Shown one piece after another: positions 8,830 to 14,547 of a DNA stretch of 14,547 nucleotides (positions within the stretch are counted from its first letter, which is position 1; each line of letters starts with the position of its first letter). This DNA comes from Phycisphaerales bacterium. GTDB taxonomy: Bacteria > Planctomycetota > Phycisphaerae > Phycisphaerales > Phycisphaeraceae. The translations under genes were made by a program, and so were the position numbers. Location of the stretch: NCBI GenBank assembly GCA_012031455.1, contig JAAUTM010000003.1, positions 1-14,547 on the forward strand, written 5' to 3'. The notes below the pieces were generated by a model. The model worked only from the letters and a program-made list of their open reading frames with translations. It made no database searches and was not told where the DNA came from.

Positions 8830-9606
8830 TTATGGGGTTTTGATATCCCAGACCTTCGCCGATTCATAAGCAGGGGCACGATTCACGGCCACGGTGTTCC
8901 GCTGCCGATTGGCGGCATGGCCATCGTAAAAGACCATGTTGATCGACTCACCCGCATGACGATACGAAGCGGGATGATTGCCTGCACTCATAAAATCGCT
9001 GGTCCAATCATTGGATCTTGATTTATAGGGATACAGGTTGATGCAATCCACGAAAAAAGCCTTGTTGGACGGAGAGAACACTTCAGAAACCTTCGCTCCG
9101 CTGTAGGGTCTGGGAGTACCCGTATAAGGAAATGCCAATGTGGATACGTTGAAGCCATACGCTTGGCCAATGTGATACCGCCGATTGGCTAACCAAACGG
9201 GATTGTTAGCAGTGGTGTCCAGTGCCTTCAGTGCCGATGGGCATACATAACCAGCAGGGACCGTCTGATCTTCGCCAGCATAAAAAGCGGGGCGTTCGAG
9301 ACCCAGCCCTTCGTAAAAATATTCCGACCAAGTCCACTTGATTTCATTATTGTCAAGACCTACCCCTCCCTGTCGCTGCCCTGGGAAAAACCGACCGGGA
9401 AAATCATTGGTGTAGATTTGGTTGATGTAACCAATCTGACGCAAGGTTGACAAGCATTGCGAGGTGCGGGCGGAGTCACGGGCAGCGCCCAAGGCTGGCA
9501 GCAGGATCGCGATCAGCAAGGCGATGATGCTGATGACCACCAGCAGCTCAATGAGGGTGAAACCAGAAGATGGTTGACGGGTCCGAGTTGTACGCAGGTT
9601 CGACAT
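8830..9606 (-). CDS. Pseudopilin-like protein with prepilin N-terminal methylation site and H-X-DG C-terminus
   Basis: The 258-residue protein starts at ATG 9606 with AAAGGA six bases upstream. Residues 13-40 read SSG then [16 protein letters not shown], the classic type IV prepilin/pseudopilin signal: cleavage between Gly15 and Phe16, the conserved Glu20 at position 5 of the mature chain, and a hydrophobic helix ending [10 protein letters not shown]. The C-terminal region has [15 protein letters not shown] (His217, Asp228-Gly229), a variant of the H-X9-DG motif of Planctomycetota and Lentisphaerota members with ten residues between His and Asp. These expanded families are thought to be minor pseudopilins of a type II secretion-like system, but few have been tested. 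It is the first gene of the leftward set and faces the sulfatase across a long intergenic region. Only a loop with a 5-bp stem (8791-8806) follows it, so read-through into the next gene is possible. Confidence 0.87.
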   Translation of the reverse strand: MSNLRTTRTRQPSSGFTLIELLVVISIIALLIAILLPALGAARDSARTSQCLSTLRQIGYINQIYTNDFPGRFFPGQRQGGVGLDNNEIKWTWSEYFYEGLGLERPAFYAGEDQTVPAGYVCPSALKALDTTANNPVWLANRRYHIGQAYGFNVSTLAFPYTGTPRPYSGAKVSEVFSPSNKAFFVDCINLYPYKSRSNDWTSDFMSAGNHPASYRHAGESINMVFYDGHAANRQRNTVAVNRAPAYESAKVWDIKTP

Positions 9607-10435
9607 GGTGGGTCCTTTCAGAAGAGGGTGACTATCGACAATATGGAGTTCGGTTTAGTTGTTCATGCAAAGACGCTTACATTTCAGCAAGGTGCATTAA
9701 ACGCTATTCATGGTCAACGGGCGTGTTGCCTGGCATCATTTAAGCAGCCTTTGTTTCTACACATGTAATTATGCTCTCGAAAAAGACTGCGTCAATGACA
9801 TACAGCATCATATTTATTAACAAATACGGTCAATTTATGGTTGGTGCATTTCTAAAAAGCCAGTCAATTTGCCAAATCCAAGCAAAAATAGAGTGGTTTG
9901 AGTTGTTCTAAGTTCGACATATTTAGATCATTTCAAAAATGAGCCTCTAAGAGAATTAGAGCTTGCATTCAAGCATAAATATAGGTACTTGCTAATGGGT
10001 TCTCATGATTGACCGAACCGGCGGTGCCATGTACTACCTATATTATAGCTCTGCCAGGTTGAACAAGTCAATCAATTTTTAGTAGCTCCATCAACCATGC
10101 AGGGGGAATGCAAAAGGTGATTGTCTGGACCAGATGCGATCAAAAAAAGTAACCATATTCCCCACAAGTGATCTGATGTAAATACAAAATTGAACTATTG
10201 TTACGAATGAATCACGGTTTATCTGCTGGGGTGGTGGATATTGCCAGGGATTTGCTTTCGGGTAATATTCAGTGCATTTTGTATTGATACAACATTCGTG
10301 GCGTGATAACGTATCTGGACAAGAGCACCACTTTCAATCCATTGACGAGGGGCACTTGTGCCGTCGGATGAAAGGGCTGGTGGTGGCCCCTGATGAATTT
10401 TATCGTATTTTTCACATAAGAAAGGATGGCTTCTG
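9607..10435. other. Long AT-rich intergenic region between divergent genes
   Basis: This gap of 829 bases carries the 5' ends of the leftward pseudopilin gene and the rightward sulfatase gene. I find no credible coding frame, tRNA or known structured RNA. It contains several short inverted repeats: CTCTAA-GAGAA-TTAGAG (9945-9961), GCTTG-CATT-CAAGC (9961-9974), TGTA-AA-TACA (10177-10186) and TTGTAT-TG-ATACAA (10279-10292). Its size and the repeats suggest regulatory DNA, but a small RNA or a decayed gene cannot be excluded. Confidence 0.5.
10279..10312 (+). promoter_or_regulatory. Candidate sulfatase promoter with an operator-like palindrome over the -35 box
   Basis: TTGTAT-TG-ATACAA (10279-10292) is a perfect 6+6 inverted repeat. 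Inside it lies TTGATA (10284-10289, 5 of 6 matches to TTGACA), followed after 17 bases by a weak -10, TAACGT (10307-10312). The start codon at 10436 is 124 bases further on. A palindrome covering a -35 box is a common arrangement for repressors such as GntR-type proteins. No regulator gene is present in the window. Confidence 0.35.
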
Positions 10436-11883
10436 ATGTCGAGTGTCAAGGCTCAGCCCAATATTCTTTTCATTCTCGTGGACCAGCAGCGTTACGACTC
10501 ACTGGCATCCAGTGGCCATCCTCTGGTGAAGACCCCCAATCTGGATCGTCTGGCTGCCCAAGGCGTTCGCTTCACCCGTGCTTACACTGCCTGTGCGCTG
10601 AGCAGTCCGGTGCGAGCCAGCATCATGACGGGGTTGTACCCGCATACGCACCAGGTGCTGACGAATGTGCATGATTACCAATCAACACTGAACTTGTCCC
10701 CGGAACATCCGACGTTTGCCACCATGCTCAAAGAAGCGGGGTATCGCACCGGTTACAGCGGCAAATGGCATGTCGCCAAGACACTGGGGCCACAGGCCTA
10801 TGGTTTTGATGATGTGTTTACGGAAAACCTTGGGCCACGTCTGGAAAGCAAGTGTCCCCCCAGCAACGCCACATGGAGTCGCCGCACCTCCGACGAAACG
10901 GTCCTCACCATGCCCCACGGTTCGCTGACGGTGGCAGGGAGGCTGGAAGAGCCCAAGGAAGTGATGCAGGAGCATCGGGCGCTGACCCATGGTTTGAAGT
11001 TTTTACGGGATTACGCAGGCACCCCGAAGCAGCCATTTTTTTTACGCGTGGATTTTTTTGGCCCGCATCTGCCCTGCATTGTGCCTGAGCCTTATGCCTC
11101 GATGTATAAGCCGGAGGATGTGCCTGATGATCCGACATTTTACGATCAGTTTGTGGGCAAGCCCTGGATTCAAAAAGATATGCAGCGACGCTGGGGCACC
11201 GACAAGCTTAACTGGAACGACTGGCGCAAAGTTCGGGCACGGTACTACGGCTACATCACGATGATCGATGATTACATCGGCCAACTGCTGGCGCAACTCG
11301 ATCAGTCGGGGCTGGCGGAAAACACCCTGGTGATTTACAGCAGCGACCACGGCGATGCCTGCGGCAGCAGGGGGATGGTGGACAAGGGTTACTGCGGGTA
11401 CGAGGAGTTGTATCACGTCCCCATGATCGCCCGCTGGCCGGGAGTGACACATGCAGGCGAAGTGTGCGACCGTTTCACAAATCATGTGGACCTCATGCCG
11501 ACGTTTCTGCAGGCGGGGCAGTGCAAGGTGCCACAGGACATGCCGCAACATGGCCGAAGCCTGATCCCTTTGCTGGAGGGCAAACCCCCGAGCAATTGGC
11601 CGAGTTACACCGTGTCGGAATTTCATGGGATGCAGTGGGGGTATTACTCGCAGCGGATCGTGCGCAGTGAGCGTTATAAACTGGTCTTCAATGCCACCGA
11701 TCTATGCGAGCTATACGACTTGGAAAGTGATCCGTGGGAACTGACCAATCGTTATGAGGACCCGGCCATGGCTGCGTTCGCCAACAACACTTCGACCACC
11801 TGCTGGTCTGGATGGAACATACATGGGATCCCTTCATCGGAGATATGTTCTGGCGTCGTGGTTATGACCCGACGATGACGTGA
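10436..11883 (+). CDS. S1-type sulfatase with a serine nucleophile, no signal peptide; C-terminal frameshift
   Basis: Start ATG 10436 has AAAGGA nine bases upstream. The protein begins MSSVKAQPNILFILVDQQR with no signal peptide, so it is probably cytoplasmic. Formylglycine-sulfatase features are clear: metal-binding Asp16-Gln17, the maturation motif S-S-P-V-R (56-60) in CALSSPVRASIMTG, GKWH at 109-112 and SSDHGD at 303-307. Position 56, the residue converted to formylglycine, is Ser rather than Cys, which implies activation by a radical-SAM maturase (anSME) encoded elsewhere. It would remove sulfate esters from sugars, with the exact bond unknown. The annotated frame ends at 11878, but after Asn451 the next frame gives HFDHLLVWMEHTWDPFIGD and ends at 11883, a typical sulfatase C-terminus. 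One C missing near 11789 explains this. Without the repair the last 30 or so residues are scrambled. Confidence 0.88.
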
Positions 11884-11957
11884 ATTCAAAGCATGGTCGA
11901 TGGTCAACCGTGATTGGCATCCGCGAGAGGCTTGCAATAAAAGTGCCAAGTCAAAAC

Positions 11958-11987
11958 TTGCCGTGCTGCCTGCATCATCTCTATGCT
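11958..11987 (+). promoter_or_regulatory. Candidate promoter for the DUF2264-DUF2283 unit
   Basis: TTGCCG (11958-11963) and TATGCT (11982-11987) are 18 bases apart, each matching the sigma70 consensus at four of six positions. They lie 44 bases upstream of the DUF2264 start codon at 12031. The 147-base gap after the sulfatase contains no clear terminator, so read-through is also possible. Confidence 0.4.
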
Positions 11988-12030
11988 AAGCTCGCGTCGT
12001 TGAACTACGCATAGAAAAGGTGGCACGAGC

Positions 12031-13175
12031 ATGAATGATCGTGAAATGATGTGGCGGATGATGGTGCAGGTGGCTGAGCCTGTGTGGTGGGCTTTGGTGA
12101 AGCGAAGTTTGCATCAGGTGATGCCGGTGGAACATCATCCGCAAGCCACGGATCGGCAGGAGTTTTCACACCTGGAGGCCTTGGGTCGGACCATGGCAGG
12201 GATCGGTCCCTGGCTGAGTGTGAAGCTGCCTCAAGGTGAGGAGCGTCGCGTCAGGGATCGTTTTACAGAGAGCCTTGCGCTGGTGCTGGAGGCTGCATGT
12301 TCGAAGCAATCAGTTGATGTCATGAATTTCAGCAAGGGCAGGCAGCCGTTGGTGGATGCTGCATTTTTGGCGCAGGGACTTTACCGGGCTGGGCCTGAAT
12401 TGTGGAAGAAGGTGCCTGCGAGCGTACGCAGTCAGGTCTGCGCAGAGCCTGTGCCTTACGCGGGAGATTCGACCCAGTTACAGCAATTGGCTGATGTTCT
12501 CGGCGATGATCGAGGCGTTTTTAGCCTGGGTAAAAGAACCTGGGATTCACTGCGGATCGATCACGCCTTAAAAAAGCATGGCGAGCTGGTACAAGGGTGA
12601 TGGGGCGTATGGCGATGGACGCAACTTTCACTGGGACTATTACAACAGTTTTGTGATTCAGCCCATGCTCGTGGATGTGCTGGCGATCGTGGGAGATCAA
12701 TTCGAGGATTGGCAATCGCTGCGGGACAGTCAGGAACGCAGAGTAGAAAGGTACGCAGTGGTACAGGAACGCATGGTGGCGCCGGATGGTTCGTTTCCGG
12801 TCATGGGGCGATCCATGGCTTATCGCGGTGGGGCGTTTCATGCCCTGGCGCAAACCGCATTGCGACATGCGCTGCCCCCGGAGTTAAGCCCTGCTCAGGT
12901 GCGTGGGGGCTCTGGCGGCTGTGGTGAATAAAACCTTGAACGCACCGGGTACATTTGATGAGCAGGGATTTTTGAAGATCGGTTTATGTGGCCATCAGCC
13001 ACAGCTGGGCGAAACTTATATCAGCACAGGCAGCCTCTATCTTTGTATGACAGCGTTTCTGCCTTTGGGTTTACCTCCCAAGGATGAGTTCTGGTCCATG
13101 CCCAGCGAACCTTGGACCTGGAAAAAAGCGTGGCAGGGTGTTGATATGCTGGCGGATCATGCCATCAAGGATTAA
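12031..13175 (+). pseudogene. DUF2264 family protein, interrupted by four single-base indels
   Basis: ATG 12031 follows AAAGGTGG at a long spacing. The N-terminal part has the family block FSHLEALGRTMAGIGPWLSV, and the DUF2264 pattern continues in pieces across three frames: SVDVMNFSKGRQPLVDAAF, then TREIRPSYSNWLMFSAMIEA, then WDSLRIDHALKKHGE, then WYKGDGAYGDGRNFHWDYYN, then GALAAVVNKTLNAPGTFDEQ to the stop at 13175. Switches need an extra T at 12439, a missing base at 12539-12540, an extra C at 12586 and an extra G in the G5 run at 12905-12909. Repaired, it would be about 380 residues with no signal peptide. DUF2264 proteins have an alpha-toroid fold and occur in loci for uronic-acid glycans; a glycosidase or unsaturated glucuronyl hydrolase-like role is inferred. 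Four breaks argue for a pseudogene more than the single break in the sulfatase does, but sequence error remains possible. Confidence 0.8.
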
Positions 13176-13186
13176 AGATACTAGCC

Positions 13187-13402
13187 ATGAAAATCGAATA
13201 TTTCCCCGAAACAGACAGCCTGTATATCGACCTGGCAGAACGACCCGGAACCGATACACGGGAAATCGAAGAAGGCATTGTGCTTGATCTGGACGACCAA
13301 GGCAGGGTGGTTGGACTGGACATTGACCAGGCTTCCAAACACATGAACCTCGGCACATTGGACCTGAAAAGCATCCCCTTCGATATCAAGCAATCCGCGT
13401 GA
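13187..13402 (+). CDS. DUF2283 domain protein (small, uncharacterised)
   Basis: This 71-residue protein fits the DUF2283 family: MKIEYFPETDSLYIDLAE at the start, then REIEEGIVLDLDDQGRVVGLDI, then the short LDLKSIPFDI tail. It consists of short beta-strands, has no membrane segment or signal peptide, and is full length for the family. It starts 11 bases after the DUF2264 stop and is probably on the same transcript; a strong terminator follows its stop codon by 11 bases. The family has no settled function. Some members lie next to DUF4258 genes in pairs resembling toxin-antitoxin modules, but no such partner is present here. Its intact frame contrasts with the broken gene just before it. Confidence 0.85.
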   Translation: MKIEYFPETDSLYIDLAERPGTDTREIEEGIVLDLDDQGRVVGLDIDQASKHMNLGTLDLKSIPFDIKQSA

Positions 13403-13403
13403 A

Positions 13404-13445
13404 TAAAACAAAGCCCAGGCATGGCCATGCCTGGGTCCTGTTTTT
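13404..13445. terminator. Bidirectional intrinsic terminator between convergent genes
   Basis: A perfect 22-base palindrome at 13414-13435 (arms CCCAGGCATGG and its complement) folds into a GC-rich hairpin. TTTTT follows at 13441-13445 on the plus strand, and AAAACAAAG precedes it, giving a T-rich tail on the minus strand. It serves the DUF2283 gene on the plus strand and the phosphatase gene (stop at 13505) on the minus strand. Confidence 0.85.
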
Positions 13446-13504
13446 GATATTGATATAGTTATTTATTCTGAAATCGCAGCCGCCTGTCGGTGCTCATCCA
13501 CCGC

Positions 13505-14547
13505 TCAAGGCTTGGTTGTCCCAAACAACGTCAACCGAATCAGTTCAGCGACTTTGGTATTGTCAAATGATCCCTGTACCAGTTCCGCATTCAAGCCCTC
13601 AGCCCGAACCAGCACACCTCCGGCAGCATCGTTGAGCGTGCCCCAAACCACCACAAACGGCAGACGCACACCGGCTCGATCCGGCTGAGCAATGAACGGG
13701 GCCGTCTCCGTGCCATTGATGCCATCGTAAGCAGCGCCGTTACGGTCGGCTTTGTCTACTTTGGCAGGGGGGTTGCCATCCTTGTCCACTTTCACGCTCA
13801 GCATATGCATCGCCCCGGCGTTGCTGTCAGCGGTCACCATGATCAGCGTATGCGGATGCTTGCTGATGTACTCACGAGCCAAGCCAATGGCATCGTCCGC
13901 CCGTTTCAAGGCTAGCAAGGTGTCACGAGCGTTGTTGTTGTTGGCGAAATTATCGGTGCCTTCTTCCTCAATCATCGCAAAGAACGGCCGATTCTTGGCC
14001 TCAAGAATACGCAAGGCCACCTGCGTCATCTCCCCAATCGTCGGGGCATAAGGCCAGTACGCTGGTAAATTCTTTTCCGCCAGCGTTTCTTCCGTCACAT
14101 CATTGAACGTCTGATTATGGGCGAACACGCCAAACACTTTGTTCGTGCTCGATGGCAGCGCCAGCAGTTCATCGCGATTGAACACCACCGTGTAGCCGGC
14201 TTTCCTGGCTTCTTCAATCAGATTGCGTCCGTCCTTGCGCAAGCCCGGGCCGTAGTGCCCCTGCACACCCACCGGCAACGTCCAGCCTTCGCCGCCACCC
14301 ATGAGGATGTCCGCCCCGGACTCCACGAGTTGGGCCATGATGTCATCGTGATTGGAACGAGCCGTGACCGATGCCAGAAAGCAACCGGTGCCGGGTTCGG
14401 TGCTGGTCCCGCTGTTGATCAGAGCCACCGACAAACCTCGCCGCATGGCTTGACGGGCGACGCTCAGCGACTGACCTTTTTCATCCACGATCGGCGTCTC
14501 ACCGTTGAGGCCGTAGGAGCGGTAGGGCACTTTCAAGCCGTAGGCGT
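13505..14547 (-). CDS. Alkaline phosphatase superfamily protein with altered metal ligands (5' end outside window)
   Basis: The frame is open to the right edge; the TTG at 14536 is internal, since AYG-LKVPYRSYGLNGE reads through from base 14547. The catalytic Ser/Thr region is therefore not visible. What remains matches the alkaline phosphatase fold: ADILMGGGEGW at 75-85 (numbered from the TTG), MIEEEGTDNFANNNNA at 188-203, and TLIMVTADSNAGAM at 230-243. Aligned by eye with E. coli PhoA, Glu322 and Asp327 are kept (E190, D195), but His331 is Asn199 and His370 of the TADH motif is Ser238. No His lies near the His412 position, where RAGVRLPFVVVWG stands. Phosphomonoesterase activity is thus uncertain: it may belong to a subfamily with other metals, or act on another ester. 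It is transcribed toward the DUF2283 gene and need not belong to the glycan locus. Confidence 0.8.
   Translation of the reverse strand, partial: AYGLKVPYRSYGLNGETPIVDEKGQSLSVARQAMRRGLSVALINSGTSTEPGTGCFLASVTARSNHDDIMAQLVESGADILMGGGEGWTLPVGVQGHYGPGLRKDGRNLIEEARKAGYTVVFNRDELLALPSSTNKVFGVFAHNQTFNDVTEETLAEKNLPAYWPYAPTIGEMTQVALRILEAKNRPFFAMIEEEGTDNFANNNNARDTLLALKRADDAIGLAREYISKHPHTLIMVTADSNAGAMHMLSVKVDKDGNPPAKVDKADRNGAAYDGINGTETAPFIAQPDRAGVRLPFVVVWGTLNDAAGGVLVRAEGLNAELVQGSFDNTKVAELIRLTLFGTTKP

Noticed and set aside
10219..10449. Minus-strand frame of 76 codons upstream of the sulfatase
   Set aside because: It overlaps the sulfatase start and its ribosome site and has no recognisable features; most likely chance.
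11042..11626. Minus-strand frame of 194 codons inside the sulfatase gene
   Set aside because: It is antisense to the catalytic DHGD region and shows no independent coding signs.

Overview
The window looks like a piece of a Planctomycetota chromosome, most likely a Phycisphaerae-type marine or sediment bacterium; Lentisphaerota or Verrucomicrobiota are alternatives. The reasons are two proteins with PEP-CTERM sorting tails, a pseudopilin-like protein with the [16 protein letters not shown] start, an S1 sulfatase, a heparinase II/III-type lyase and a DUF2264 protein, all typical of the glycan-degrading accessory regions of these phyla. No tRNA, rRNA, CRISPR array, transposase or integrase was seen.

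Layout. Positions 1-9606 hold six genes, all on the minus strand. In transcription order they are: a pseudopilin-like protein (9606-8830), a small PEP-CTERM surface protein (8705-7779), a large secreted parallel beta-helix protein with a PEP-CTERM tail (about 7556-5187), a frameshifted paralogue of that beta-helix (5128-3540), a heparinase II/III-type polysaccharide lyase (3254-1272), and a frameshifted DUF5060/DUF4038 glycoside hydrolase that runs off the left edge (1016-1). A gene-free, AT-rich stretch of about 830 bases (9607-10435) separates these from rightward genes: an S1 sulfatase with a serine nucleophile (10436-11883), a DUF2264 gene broken by four indels (12031-13175) and a DUF2283 gene (13187-13402). 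A strong bidirectional terminator then meets a leftward alkaline phosphatase-superfamily gene that is cut by the right edge (13505-14547).

How it may work together (inference). The set reads as a degradation locus for a sulfated, uronic-acid-containing polysaccharide. The beta-helix protein and lyase would be secreted, the former attached to the surface through exosortase processing. Oligosaccharides would be trimmed by the DUF5060/DUF4038 hydrolase and the DUF2264 protein. The sulfatase has no signal peptide and would remove sulfate in the cytoplasm. The substrate cannot be read from the sequence.

Caveat. Nine single-base indels interrupt otherwise well-conserved reading frames in four genes (one in the hydrolase, three in the beta-helix copy, one in the sulfatase, four in DUF2264), while about 7 kb of other coding sequence has none. 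Some sit in homopolymers and may be sequencing errors; their clustering leaves real gene decay open. GC content rises from the left end (21 of 60 bases at 301-360) to the right (39 of 60 at 12841-12900).
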